A model generated the notes under the pieces. It saw only the letters and a program-made list of their open reading frames with translations, was not told the origin of the DNA and searched no databases. Shown here one piece after another: positions 16,949 to 25,279 of a DNA stretch of 64,000 bases. The translations under genes were made by a program, and so were the position numbers. This DNA comes from Alcanivorax sp. DP30 (GTDB lineage Bacteria > Pseudomonadota > Gammaproteobacteria > Pseudomonadales > Alcanivoracaceae): NCBI RefSeq assembly GCF_009882945.1, contig NZ_WTUY01000002.1, positions 188,927-252,926 on the forward strand. The letters are read 5' to 3'. Numbering within the stretch: position 1 is the stretch's first letter; each line of letters opens with the position of its first letter.

Positions 16949-18430
16949 ATGCTTCGTTCTATTCAGCAGGAATGGTTCAGCAATCTCCGTGGTGATCTGC
17001 TGGCAGGTACCGTTGTCGCTCTGGCGCTGATCCCGGAGGCCATTGCGTTCTCCATCATCGCGGGGGTGGATCCCAAGGTAGGGCTGTACGCCTCATTCTG
17101 TATTGCCGCCGTGACAGCCTTTTTCGGCGGACGCCCAGGTATGATCTCTGCGGCTACTGGCGCCATGGCTCTGGTGATGGTGACCCTGGTCAAGGACCAT
17201 GGTCTCCAGTACCTGCTGGCCGCCACCGTCCTGACCGGGGGACTTCAGGTGATCGCCGGCTTCCTGAAACTGGGCAGCCTGATGCGGTTTGTGTCTCGCT
17301 CGGTGGTGACCGGGTTTGTAAATGCCCTGGCGATTCTGATTTTCATGGCCCAGCTGCCGGAACTTGAAGGTGTGACCTGGCATGTGTATGCCATGGTGGC
17401 CGCTGGGCTGGGCATTATTTATCTGCTGCCGCTACTCACCACGATGGTGCCGTCGCCGTTGGTCTGTATTGTGGTGATAACCGGTGTGGCCATGTATCTG
17501 GGGATTGATGTACCCACCGTGGGTGACAAGGGCGAACTGCCGGACAGCCTGCCGATCTTTCTGTTGCCGGATATTCCCCTGAATCTGGAAACGCTCAAGA
17601 TTATCCTGCCATATTCTCTGGCACTGGCCGTGGTAGGTTTGCTGGAATCCATGATGACCGCCACCATCGTTGATGACCTCACTGATACCGAAAGCGACAA
17701 GAACCGTGAGTGCAAAGGGCAGGGCGTTGCCAATATTGCGTCCGGTTTTCTGGGTGGTATGGCCGGCTGTGCCATGATTGGCCAGTCCGTGATCAACGTG
17801 AAATCCGGTGGTCGCAAGCGCCTGTCCACACTATTCGCTGGCTGTTTCCTGCTGGTGCTGGTGGTGTTTCTGGGCAAGTGGGTATCTCAGATCCCCATGG
17901 CGGCACTGGTCGCGGTCATGGTGATGGTGTCCATCGGCACGTTCAGCTGGGAGTCCATCACCAACATGGCGAAACATCCGCCGAGCAGCAGCGTGGTGAT
18001 GCTGGCCACCGTGATTGCCACGGTTGCCACCCATAACCTGGCCATCGGGGTGGGGATCGGGGTGGTTCTCAGTGCCTTGTTCTATGCCAACAAGGTGGGC
18101 CGTATTTTCTACGTGAGGGTTACCGAGAGCGAACAGGATGGTCACCGGGTGTATGAAGTGGTGGGTCAGGTGTTCTTTACTTCCGCCGAACAATTCGTGG
18201 CATCCTTTGACTTCAAGGAAGCCATCGAAAAGGTCACCATTGATCTGCATCGCGCCCATTTCTGGGATATCACCGCCATTGGTGCGCTGGACAAGGTAGT
18301 GATCAAGTTCCGTCGTGAAGGCACAGAGGTGGATATCATTGGCCTGAACGAAGCCAGTGCAACCCTGGTGGATAAATTCGGTGTGCACAACAAGCCCGCC
18401 GAAGTCGAAAAATTAATGGGTGGCCATTGA
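16949..18430 (+). CDS. SulP family anion transporter with STAS domain
   Basis: A 493-residue inner-membrane transporter. It has about 10-12 membrane segments from residue 15 to about 390, the SulP signature region near residues 25-60 ([19 protein letters not shown]), and a C-terminal STAS domain from about residue 400 ([24 protein letters not shown]). The substrate may be sulfate, bicarbonate or a dicarboxylate and cannot be told from sequence; the pairing with a downstream Usp gene is common for bicarbonate- or sulfate-type SulP proteins. ATG 16949 is preceded by AGGGTA. It is divergent from dusA and 16 bp upstream of the usp gene. Confidence 0.93.
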   Translation: MLRSIQQEWFSNLRGDLLAGTVVALALIPEAIAFSIIAGVDPKVGLYASFCIAAVTAFFGGRPGMISAATGAMALVMVTLVKDHGLQYLLAATVLTGGLQVIAGFLKLGSLMRFVSRSVVTGFVNALAILIFMAQLPELEGVTWHVYAMVAAGLGIIYLLPLLTTMVPSPLVCIVVITGVAMYLGIDVPTVGDKGELPDSLPIFLLPDIPLNLETLKIILPYSLALAVVGLLESMMTATIVDDLTDTESDKNRECKGQGVANIASGFLGGMAGCAMIGQSVINVKSGGRKRLSTLFAGCFLLVLVVFLGKWVSQIPMAALVAVMVMVSIGTFSWESITNMAKHPPSSSVVMLATVIATVATHNLAIGVGIGVVLSALFYANKVGRIFYVRVTESEQDGHRVYEVVGQVFFTSAEQFVASFDFKEAIEKVTIDLHRAHFWDITAIGALDKVVIKFRREGTEVDIIGLNEASATLVDKFGVHNKPAEVEKLMGGH

Positions 18431-18446
18431 GCCAGGGAGAGTGACG

Positions 18447-19286
18447 ATGAGTAACGTAATCGCGTGTATTGATGGCTCTGCAGCCACTGCGTCCATCTGT
18501 GACTACGCGGCGTGGTCGGCCCAGCGCCTCGATGCGCCTCTGACCCTGCTTCACGTGCTGGATCATTCTCGTTACCCGGTGGCCGCGGATTTTAGTGGCA
18601 GTCTGTCTCTTGGAGGCCGCGAGCACCTGATGCAGGAGCTGGCCGATCTGGATGCCCAGCGTAATCGTGTGGCACTGGAACAGGGCAAGCTGATGCTTGA
18701 AGCCGCCCGTGAGCGGGTTGTCGCGGATGGTATTCATGAGCCGAAAGAGCGCCAGCGCCATGGGGATCTGGTGGATACACTCACTGGCCTTGAAGATGAG
18801 ATGCGCCTGTTGGTGATCGGCAAGCAGGGTGAGGAGCATGAAGGGGTCGGTGCCCAGCTGGGGGATAACGTAGAGCGGGTAATTCGTGCAGTGCATCGCC
18901 CGATTCTGGTGGCGGCGGGTGAGTTCCGTGAGCCGAAAACCATTCTACTGGCCTATGACGGCAGTGAGAGCACTCGCAAGGGAGTGAGCATGCTGGCCGA
19001 TAGCCCGTTATTCAAAGGTCTGGATTGTCATATGGTGACGGTGGGCAGTCGTGAGGTGGATTTGGCCTGGGCGGCAGATAAGCTTGAGGCTGCAGGGCAT
19101 CAAGTCCAGACGGCTGTACTGGACGGTGACGTGGAGCCGGCCCTGCACGAATACCAGCAATCACAAAATGTTGATCTGGTGGTGATGGGAGCCTATGGGC
19201 ATTCCCGAATCCGGGAATTTTTTGTGGGCAGCACCACCAACAAGATGATCCGCGAGGCCAAGGTGCCACACTTGTTGTTACGTTGA
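18447..19286 (+). CDS. Tandem universal stress protein
   Basis: 279 residues made of two Usp domains (about 1-150 and 155-279). The second has the full ATP-binding pattern G-x2-G-x9-G-S (GAYGHSRIREFFVGST). The first has a spoiled version (GKQG..GDN), suggesting only one nucleotide site. It is cytosolic and co-transcribed with the SulP transporter, so it may modulate it or respond to the same stress (inference). GGGAGA precedes ATG 18447. It is followed by a strong terminator. Confidence 0.92.
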   Translation: MSNVIACIDGSAATASICDYAAWSAQRLDAPLTLLHVLDHSRYPVAADFSGSLSLGGREHLMQELADLDAQRNRVALEQGKLMLEAARERVVADGIHEPKERQRHGDLVDTLTGLEDEMRLLVIGKQGEEHEGVGAQLGDNVERVIRAVHRPILVAAGEFREPKTILLAYDGSESTRKGVSMLADSPLFKGLDCHMVTVGSREVDLAWAADKLEAAGHQVQTAVLDGDVEPALHEYQQSQNVDLVVMGAYGHSRIREFFVGSTTNKMIREAKVPHLLLR

Positions 19287-19300
19287 GCGGTTGAGAATGC

Positions 19301-19328
19301 AAAAGGGCCTCGATGAGGCCCTTTTTTT
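19301..19328. terminator. Bidirectional rho-independent terminator
   Basis: AAAAGGGCCTC and GAGGCCCTTTT with a short loop, followed by T residues on the plus strand and by the AAAA complement on the minus strand. It serves the usp gene and the convergent DUF4399 gene. Confidence 0.92.
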
Positions 19329-19336
19329 GGTGTCCG

Positions 19337-19885
19337 TTATTCCACAGTGATAGTGATGGTCTCGGACATGACTGCCGGATCATGGGGGATGTGGCGGTAA
19401 TCTCCCAGCAGTAGCTGCAGGGTATGCTCGCCGGGTTCCAGTTCCAGAGTAGTGGAAGTCTGGCCCTTGCCGAAGTGCACCACATGGTCGTTGGCGGGCA
19501 ACGGCATGCCCATGTCCGGTGCTTCAGACAGATCGATCAACAGATGGTGATGGCCGCTGTTTTCCTGTTCGGTGCCCGCCGGGATCACCTCCATGCCTTC
19601 CAGGCCGAATTCCACTGTCACCGGGCTGGTTACGCTGTCGCCGTTGGCGGGAGTCACGAAAAAGACCTTGGCACCCTCCGGCGCAGCGGAACGGGGGATC
19701 TGTGGTGCTGTCTCTTCGGTCTCAGCGGTTTCCATGGCCGCCATGTCATGGCTGGCTTCTTCAGCGACCGGTGCGGTTTGTCCGGTTTCACTGGCCATGG
19801 GCTCTTTTTCGTCAGAACAGGCCTGCAAAAGGGTGCTGCTGGCTACCAGAGCCACGAGCAGAGAGCGTTGGAAGGAGATGCGCAT
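19337..19885 (-). CDS. DUF4399 lipoprotein
   Basis: 182 residues. A lipoprotein signal (LLVALVASSTLLQAC) is followed by an acidic Glu/Ala/Thr-rich linker to about residue 75 and a C-terminal DUF4399 beta domain with GHHHLLIDL, DHVVHFGKGQT and GEHTLQLLLGDYRHIPH. The histidine-rich loop suggests metal binding, but no function is established. ATG 19885 has AGGAA seven bases upstream. It is divergent from gltX, whose likely -10 box is at 20021. Confidence 0.85.
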   Translation of the reverse strand: MRISFQRSLLVALVASSTLLQACSDEKEPMASETGQTAPVAEEASHDMAAMETAETEETAPQIPRSAAPEGAKVFFVTPANGDSVTSPVTVEFGLEGMEVIPAGTEQENSGHHHLLIDLSEAPDMGMPLPANDHVVHFGKGQTSTTLELEPGEHTLQLLLGDYRHIPHDPAVMSETITITVE

Positions 19886-20055
19886 GCTTGTTTCCTTTGC
19901 TTGGTTATTGCCGATAATGCGCGACTGCAAATAGGGCAGCCGCAACGTAATAATCCTGAAACAGGCCAACAATAGCAGAATCGGACGGGCTGGCGTCTAC
20001 ATGGCGCACGTTTTGACAGGTATAATCCGCGCCAGTTTGCACATATGGAGTCAGC

Positions 20056-21543
20056 ATGACTGTTCGCACCCGCGTTGCCCCGTCCCCCACTGGTGATCCC
20101 CATGTAGGTACCGCCTACATAGCCTTGTTCAATCGCTGCTTTGCGCACCAGCACGGTGGCCAGTTCATTCTGCGCATCGAAGATACCGATCAGACCCGTT
20201 CGACCAATGAGTCCGAGCAGATGATTCTCGATTCTCTCAAGTGGTTGGGGTTGACCTGGGACGAAGGCCCGGACGTGGGTGGTCCCCATGGTCCTTACCG
20301 CCAGAGCGAACGCAAGCACATGTACCGTGAGTATGCTGAAGCACTGATCGAGAAGGGACATGCCTTCAAGTGCTACCGCACCAGCGAAGAACTGGATGTG
20401 CTGCGTACTGAGCTGAAAGAGAAGGGCGAGAATCGTGCGCTCAAGCCGCAGGATCTGGAGCTGCCGGCTGATGAGCAGGCTCGTCGCGAGTCTGAGAATG
20501 CCCCTTACGTAATTCGCATGCGGGTGCCGTTTGATGGGCGCTGTGAGATTGACGACATGCTGCGGGGTACTGTTGAACTGGATTGGGCGCTGGTGGATGC
20601 GCAGATCCTGCTCAAGTCTGACGGCATGCCCACTTATCATCTGGCCAACATCGTGGACGATCACCTGATGGAGATTACCCATGTGATCCGGGGTGAGGAA
20701 TGGCTTAATTCGGCGCCCAAGCACAAGCTGCTATATGAATATTTCGGTTGGGATATGCCCGCGCTGTGCCACATGCCACTGCTTCGCAACCCGGACAAAT
20801 CCAAGCTCAGCAAGCGCAAGAACCCCACCAGTATCCTGTTCTATCAGCGCATGGGCTACATGGCTGAAGCTCTGGTGAATTATCTGGGGCGCATGGGTTG
20901 GTCCATGCCGGATGAAAGCGAGAAGTTTACCCTCGAGCAGATGCAGGCCGCCTTCGATATTCAGCGGGTATCTCTCGGTGGGCCGGTGTTTGATGTGGAA
21001 AAGTTGAGCTGGCTCAACGGCCAGTGGCTGCGCGACCAGACCGATGAGCAGTTCCTGGATTCCCTGCTCAACTGGGCCTACAACCGTGACTATGCAATGA
21101 AGATTATTCCTCATTTGCGCCAGCGGGTTGAGACCCTGTCTGAAGTGGCGGACAAGGCGGCTTTCTGCTTCAACGGCATGCCGGCGATCACACCGGCCAG
21201 TTTCGAGCACAAGCAGTATGGTACGGACGACATGGTCGTCTGGTTGCAATATTTACTGTGGACCTATGAAGCACGTAGTGACTGGAATCGTGATGGCCTG
21301 TTTGTCGATGCCAAGGCCATTGCCGATGCGCTGGAAGTGAAGATCAAGGACTTCCTGCTGCCGGTATTCATTGCCATTGCCGGCACCAGCGCCAGCTTCT
21401 CGGTGGTCGATGCCATGGAAATCATTGGCTCCGATGTTAGTCGCGCCCGTATCCGCCATGCCATCGAGGTATTGGGTGGGGTGTCCAAGAAGCAGATGAA
21501 GAAGCTGGAGAAGGCGTACCGGGATATAGCGGCGAGCTTCTAG
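20056..21543 (+). CDS. gltX: Glutamyl-tRNA synthetase
   Basis: Class I synthetase charging tRNA-Glu; 495 residues. The HIGH-type motif is PHVG (15-18) in [14 protein letters not shown], and the KMSKS-type motif is KLSKR (250-254). The [12 protein letters not shown] segment and the [16 protein letters not shown] region are like the Pseudomonas enzyme. A TATAAT at 20021-20026 gives a good -10 box 35 bp before the start, with no strong -35. The last codons and the TAG stop are part of a heptad repeat element, so the C-terminal residues ASF are set by that element. A tRNA-Glu gene lies 360 bp downstream. Confidence 0.97.
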   Translation: MTVRTRVAPSPTGDPHVGTAYIALFNRCFAHQHGGQFILRIEDTDQTRSTNESEQMILDSLKWLGLTWDEGPDVGGPHGPYRQSERKHMYREYAEALIEKGHAFKCYRTSEELDVLRTELKEKGENRALKPQDLELPADEQARRESENAPYVIRMRVPFDGRCEIDDMLRGTVELDWALVDAQILLKSDGMPTYHLANIVDDHLMEITHVIRGEEWLNSAPKHKLLYEYFGWDMPALCHMPLLRNPDKSKLSKRKNPTSILFYQRMGYMAEALVNYLGRMGWSMPDESEKFTLEQMQAAFDIQRVSLGGPVFDVEKLSWLNGQWLRDQTDEQFLDSLLNWAYNRDYAMKIIPHLRQRVETLSEVADKAAFCFNGMPAITPASFEHKQYGTDDMVVWLQYLLWTYEARSDWNRDGLFVDAKAIADALEVKIKDFLLPVFIAIAGTSASFSVVDAMEIIGSDVSRARIRHAIEVLGGVSKKQMKKLEKAYRDIAASF

Positions 21544-21674
21544 CTACTAGCTGCGAGAAAAAACGTAAATCAGCTGGCAGGCTTGTGCTTGGAAACGAGC
21601 CGAGCATAATCCTGCAAGCTCGAAGCTCGAAGCTCGAAGCTCGAAGCTCGAAGCTCGAAGCTCGAAGCTGATTT
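21535..21674. repeat. Heptad element with seven perfect CGAAGCT copies (copy 3)
   Basis: Left arm AGCTTCT, AGCTACT, AGCTGCG (21535-21555) starts inside the last codons of gltX. The right arm is seven exact tandem copies of CGAAGCT (21621-21669) preceded by one imperfect unit GCAAGCT. The units are reverse complements of the left-arm type. AAATCAGCT (21567-21575) and AGCTGATTT (21666-21674) form a further inverted pair. GCTGCGAGAA at 21550 matches the core of copies 2 and 4 at nine of ten bases. Confidence 0.85.
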
Positions 21675-21749
21675 TCGCCCAGTTTTTCAGCAACTTGCTC
21701 AGGATGTAGTCAAATGGACTTCATTCTGCAAAAAACCTCTGGCTGGTGC

Positions 21750-21777
21750 TTGACAGCTTGGGGGTGGCCGGTAGAAT
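21750..21777 (+). promoter_or_regulatory. Sigma-70 promoter of the tRNA-Ala/tRNA-Glu operon
   Basis: Perfect TTGACA (21750-21755), 16-bp spacer, TAGAAT (21772-21777). A GC-rich stretch follows, as expected for a stringently controlled stable-RNA promoter; the start point should be near 21784. Confidence 0.88.
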
Positions 21778-21819
21778 ACGCCGCACCTACCGGGACGGAA
21801 CACTGTCTCACTGGTATCT

Positions 21820-21895
21820 GGGGCTATAGCTCAGCTGGGAGAGCGCAACACTGGCAGTGTTGAGGTCAGCGGTTCGATCCCGCTTAGCTCCACCA
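21820..21895 (+). tRNA. tRNA-Ala (GGC)
   Basis: 76 bases, complete cloverleaf: acceptor GGGGCTA/TAGCTCC with one G-T pair, D-arm GCTC/GAGC, anticodon stem CAACA/TGTTG with loop CTGGCAG (anticodon GGC), T-loop TTCGATC, CCA encoded. It reads GCC/GCT codons. Confidence 0.97.
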
Positions 21896-21900
21896 AATAC

Positions 21901-21976
21901 GTCCCCTTCGTCTAGTGGCCCAGGACACCGCCCTTTCACGGCGGTAACAGGGGTTCGACTCCCCTAGGGGACGCCA
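21901..21976 (+). tRNA. tRNA-Glu (TTC)
   Basis: 76 bases, acceptor GTCCCCT/AGGGGAC, anticodon stem CCGCC/GGCGG with loop CTTTCAC (anticodon TTC), T-loop TTCGACT, CCA encoded. Only five bases separate it from tRNA-Ala, so both come from one transcript. It is the substrate of the upstream gltX product. Confidence 0.97.
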
Positions 21977-21983
21977 TATAAAG

Positions 21984-22013
21984 AAGCCTCACTCGAAAGA
22001 GTGGGGCTTTTTT
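21984..22013 (+). terminator. Terminator of the tRNA operon
   Basis: 11-bp stem AAGCCTCACTC / GAGTGGGGCTT with one G-U pair, GAAA tetraloop, followed by a T-run. Confidence 0.93.
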
Positions 22014-22048
22014 ATTGCCTGTGTGGCGGCAATTCCCATCATTCCTTG

Positions 22049-22205
22049 CCGTAGGAGCGTCGCTGGCGGCGCGATCCGACCCCTGGAAGCAGAGGGCACA
22101 GCGTTCGCTGATATAAAAACCGGTTTTCTCTGTGCCTCTGTGTGCTCGGTGGTGGAAATGCGTTGATCCCGGTTCTGTATCGCGCCGCCAGCGACGCTCC
22201 TACGG
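22049..22205. repeat. REP-like inverted pair (BIME-type)
   Basis: A 27-bp sequence at 22049-22075 (starting CCGTAGGAGCGTCGC) is repeated exactly in inverse orientation at 22179-22205. GTAGGAGC followed by a GC-rich palindrome is the signature of the Pseudomonas-type REP family. The 103 bp between include CTCTGTGCCTCTGTGTG, a low-complexity motif seen in many intergenic regions. The right unit overlaps the last codons of the HAD pseudogene. Confidence 0.85.
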
Positions 22206-22974
22206 TAGGTGGGTGGTAATGCGTCTTGCCACGGCGAGGATGTCGCTTTCCAGCCAATGCTCGCCGGATATTCTGTCTTCATCTCCCTCCCGGTATTTTC
22301 CCGTTTTCACCAGGCAGGCCTGCATGCCGCTGTTCAAGGCGCCTTCCACGTCGCCGTGGACGTCGTCACCGACCATCAGGGTCGCCTCGGCCCCTGTACC
22401 CAGATTGTCCAGCACCTGTGCAAAGAAGGCCCTTGAGGGTTTGCCGGTGATGATGGCGGTCTGGCTACTGGCATATTCCAGTGCCCGCACAAAGGGGCTG
22501 CGTCCAGGTGCAGTCCGTCATCCAGTTGATAGTAGCGGTTATCACCGATGGCGATTAGCGGTGCGCCTTCCTGTAACAAACGGAAAGCAGCGTCCAGATG
22601 CCGATAGTCGAATTTCTTGCCTGCATCGCCGATCAAGACGGCATTGGGGGGCTGCCGGTCAGGTCGTCAAACTCTTGCTTCAGGTTGGGGTGGATCAGGC
22701 AGTAAGGGGTCAGCGCATGGGCTGACAGGTAATCGTGGGCTGCCTGCGGAGCGGTGAACAGTTCGTCAGCCTTGATGGCAAGTTCAAGGCTTTCCAGATC
22801 CCTGAGGATCTGCGCGCGGCTGCGCTACGAGGTGTTGGTGGCAAAGCGCAAGGGGAGGGCTGTGGCGCGCAGCAGGTTCAATGCCTCCCGTGCACCGGGC
22901 AGGGCTTGTGGCCCCTGGTAGAGAACGCCAGCCAGATCCAGGCAAATGGCGCTGAGTGGCTGCAACGCGATCAT
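22200..22974 (-). pseudogene. Broken HAD-IIA family phosphatase gene
   Basis: Reading from ATG 22974 (perfect AAGGAGG upstream), the protein begins ALQPLSAICLDLAGVLYQG, the HAD motif I region, and is close to the TIGR01458/LHPP-type sugar or phospholysine phosphatases. It carries an in-frame TAG after RFATNTS (near 22828). One base is lost in a C-run near 22648, where the frame must change to continue as NAVLIGDAGKKFDY, and another near 22497 before FVRALEYASSQTA. The last part (TLMVGDDVHGDVEGA, motif IV) is intact to the stop inside the REP unit. Three separate lesions argue for decay, but sequencing error in the homopolymers cannot be excluded. Confidence 0.8.
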
Positions 22975-23017
22975 TCTGGCCTCCTTGAATGCTTCCGGAA
23001 TAGGCCGTTTGCGCGGA

Positions 23018-23722
23018 TCAGCTCAACCCTTGGATGGTGAGCGTGTGGGCGATCTTCTCGCCATCCCAGATGTACTCGTAATGCCGGGTGGGGATGACCG
23101 AGGTGATGACTGCCGGCGTGAGGAGGGCATAGCAATACTGCCCGGCAGCCCGCACGGATTCGTAATGCAGCCCGGTGTGCTGCTCTGTCTTGAGGTGGCT
23201 GCCCAGCTCGCGGGCAGGGCCGTAGTCGCTGGCGGCATGCCAACGAGGATGGTCGCTGGCCGGGGTGATATCCAGCAGGGTGCCGCTGAAATGGGTTTTC
23301 AGGCCGCACATGACAATGCGATCGTATTTGAGGCCTTCCACATTCTGGAAGTATCGCTCTTGATGATAGCGGGTTTCGGCGATGGCCGTGTTGATGTGGT
23401 CGGCGCAGTAGTACACCCCGAAGCTGCCATCCGAGAAGCGAGAGCCGGCCGGGTTGACGTGAACAAAGGGGCCAAGGGCGTAATTGCAGCCGGGGATGCC
23501 CCAGGGACGCTGATCCTCGGGCACCCGGTTTAGCTGGCCTGTCCGTTGCAGCAGACGGGGATTGGTGAGGGCCTGCACGGCAAACAGGGCATCAAAGTCG
23601 GCCTGATCCGCCACATCGTCAAAGATGTGTATTGGGGGGTGCTTGCTGTTGACCAGGCGATAAGCGGCCTGGTCTTGGAACCGCTTGCGCGACAGGGCGT
23701 CGATGGTGGCCTCTATCCCCAT
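23018..23722 (-). CDS. RES-domain toxin
   Basis: A 234-residue RES family protein. Members of this family act as toxins that break down NAD+ when free of their antitoxin. Conserved landmarks are the early Arg in AAYRLVNSK (Arg22), the glycine-rich GSFGVYYCADHINTAIAETRYH with the key glutamate, and the serine in HYESVR. This is the long RES form with an N-terminal extension of about 60 residues. It starts inside the 3' end of the antitoxin gene (10-bp overlap), the standard order for Xre-RES operons. Confidence 0.88.
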   Translation of the reverse strand: MGIEATIDALSRKRFQDQAAYRLVNSKHPPIHIFDDVADQADFDALFAVQALTNPRLLQRTGQLNRVPEDQRPWGIPGCNYALGPFVHVNPAGSRFSDGSFGVYYCADHINTAIAETRYHQERYFQNVEGLKYDRIVMCGLKTHFSGTLLDITPASDHPRWHAASDYGPARELGSHLKTEQHTGLHYESVRAAGQYCYALLTPAVITSVIPTRHYEYIWDGEKIAHTLTIQGLS

Positions 23723-24120
23723 TGTCCGCCTCGCAGGGTGTCCAGCTGGCGGTGTACTTCATAGAGCGCCGCAACTGTACCTCCGGCCATGACGTCCATG
23801 GGGCTGGCGCCGTTGAAGAACGCATTGTGGTTGGCCATGCGCACAAAGCCATAGACGTTTTCCCGGTTGCCGAACAGGGTACGCAGTGCCTGGTGGATAT
23901 TAAGCAGGTAACTCAGCCTTTCCAGCAGGTCCTGGCTAATTCGTGCGCTGTCTGGCTGAGCCTGGTACTTGTGCAGGGTGGAGCGGCCCACGCCGAGAAG
24001 CGCCATCTTTTCCTTTTCGCTACATTCCCAGTGGGAGAGCAGGTTAAGTACAGCACGAAGCGCAGCATGACGAGCGTTATCGTCCAATGGCGCGGCTTGT
24101 GGCTGGTGGGCGGTTTTCAT
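23713..24120 (-). CDS. Xre/MbcA/ParS-type antitoxin
   Basis: 135 residues. An N-terminal helix-turn-helix region (SEKEKMALLGVGRSTLHKYQ, about residues 34-54) is followed by the C-terminal MbcA/ParS toxin-binding (DUF2384) domain with LLNIHQALRTLFGN, YGFVRMANHNAFFNGASPMD and GTVAALYEVHRQLD. The C-terminal tail normally plugs the RES active site. GGAGG five bases before ATG 24120. It probably represses its own promoter at 24148-24176. Confidence 0.9.
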   Translation of the reverse strand: MKTAHQPQAAPLDDNARHAALRAVLNLLSHWECSEKEKMALLGVGRSTLHKYQAQPDSARISQDLLERLSYLLNIHQALRTLFGNRENVYGFVRMANHNAFFNGASPMDVMAGGTVAALYEVHRQLDTLRGGQWG

Positions 24121-24147
24121 GGAGCCTCCCGGATTGATTGGCGTCTA

Positions 24148-24176
24148 ATTATGGGCTTTATTGATAAAAATGTCTA
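24148..24176 (-). promoter_or_regulatory. Promoter and likely operator of the RES/Xre operon
   Basis: On the minus strand: TAGACA (24171-24176), exactly 17 bp, CATAAT (24148-24153), five of six matches in both boxes. The spacer holds the dyad TTTATTGATAAA (24157-24168), well placed for autorepression by the Xre antitoxin. The 220 bp beyond it towards the dehydrogenase gene show no gene or repeat. Confidence 0.7.
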
Positions 24177-24397
24177 TTTAGGGATTCTGTGTCGGGTTTT
24201 AGATAGCGTTTACTGTAATGAGGTTTGTGCACAAAAAAGTGGCGCTGAGCGGATTGAAGGTGGGGTCAAGCGGGCTATGCGCCCAGGTATGGCGCACTTT
24301 GGTAGAAATCGGGTGACGCGATGCAAAAGGGAAAGCACAAGATCGGTTAATGATGAAGCCGGGTACTCATGTTTTGACGCTCGCTGCTTACCGGGTA

Positions 24398-25279
24398 TCA
24401 GTCTTGTTTGCTTTTGAGTCGGCGGAGCAGGGAAGAGGTATCCCAGCGACCACCGTCCATGGCCTGGATGTCACGATAGAAGTCGTTCACCAGGGCGGTG
24501 ACGGGCAGAGGGGTGCCATTCCTGCCGGCTTCATCCAGGCAGATATCCAGATCCTTGCGCATCCAGTCCACAGCGAAGCCATGGTCGAACTGATCTGCCA
24601 GCATGGTCTTGTGCCGGTGGATCATCTGCCAGGAAGATGCCGCGCCCTGACTGATGGTTTCGAACACCTTCGCCGCGTCCAGCCCGGCGTTTTCGGCAAA
24701 GGCCACCCCTTCGGCCAGAGCCTCTACCAGGCCTGCCACGCAGATTTGATTGACCATCTTGGTGAGCTGACCACTGCCGGCGGGACCCAGCAGGTTGGTG
24801 GCCTTGGCGTAATGACTGATGACGGGCAGAGCTCGCTCGTAGGTGGCTGGCTCTCCGCCGCACATGATAGACAGCTGCCCATTCTCTGCACCTTGCTGCC
24901 CCCCTGACACGGGGGCATCCATGAAGTGGGCCTGGCGCTGATGGCAGGCTTGATCCAGCTCCCGGGCCATGGCCGCACTGGCGGTGGTGTGATCGACCAG
25001 AATCGCGCCTGTCGGCAGGGTTTGCATGATGCCGTTCGGGCCCAGGGTGACTTCCCGCAGGTCCTCATCATTACCCACGCAGACAAACACCAGGTCCGCG
25101 CTCTTTGCCGCTGCGGCGGGGGTGTCTGCCAGAGAGCCGGGGTAGGTCTGTTGCCAGTGCTCGGCGCGCTCACGGGTACGGTTATAGACCGTCATGGCGA
25201 TGCCGGCGTTGGCCAGGTGTCCGGCCATGGGATAGCCCATGGTGCCGAGGCCGATAAAAGCGGCGTTTAGCGTTTTCAT
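24398..25279 (-). CDS. Beta-hydroxyacid dehydrogenase (3-hydroxyisobutyrate dehydrogenase family)
   Basis: 293 residues. Rossmann motif GLGTMG at 10-15, substrate signature DAPVSGGQQGAENGQLSIM, and catalytic lysine Lys174 in GSGQLTKMVNQI. The family oxidises 3-hydroxyisobutyrate, tartronate semialdehyde or gamma-hydroxybutyrate; the Gly-rich substrate loop does not decide between them. Its ATG overlaps the stop of the SMP-30-like gene (ATGA), so the two form an operon, although the products have no obvious shared pathway. Cytosolic. Confidence 0.9.
   Translation of the reverse strand: MKTLNAAFIGLGTMGYPMAGHLANAGIAMTVYNRTRERAEHWQQTYPGSLADTPAAAAKSADLVFVCVGNDEDLREVTLGPNGIMQTLPTGAILVDHTTASAAMARELDQACHQRQAHFMDAPVSGGQQGAENGQLSIMCGGEPATYERALPVISHYAKATNLLGPAGSGQLTKMVNQICVAGLVEALAEGVAFAENAGLDAAKVFETISQGAASSWQMIHRHKTMLADQFDHGFAVDWMRKDLDICLDEAGRNGTPLPVTALVNDFYRDIQAMDGGRWDTSSLLRRLKSKQD

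Noticed and set aside
19843-20724. 293-codon minus-strand frame over the gltX start
   Set aside because: It overlaps the gltX catalytic N-terminus and the DUF4399 lipoprotein gene start, and has no domain.
21621-21669. Regular repeat array that might suggest a CRISPR
   Set aside because: The units are 7 bp and strictly tandem with no spacers, and no cas gene is present.
22946-23533. Plus-strand frame opposite the RES toxin
   Set aside because: The minus strand carries a recognisable RES domain in the right order with its antitoxin.
22200-24176. The HAD pseudogene/TA region as an integrated mobile element
   Set aside because: No integrase, transposase or attachment-site duplication is visible; the tRNA-Glu 3' end is not repeated downstream in the window.
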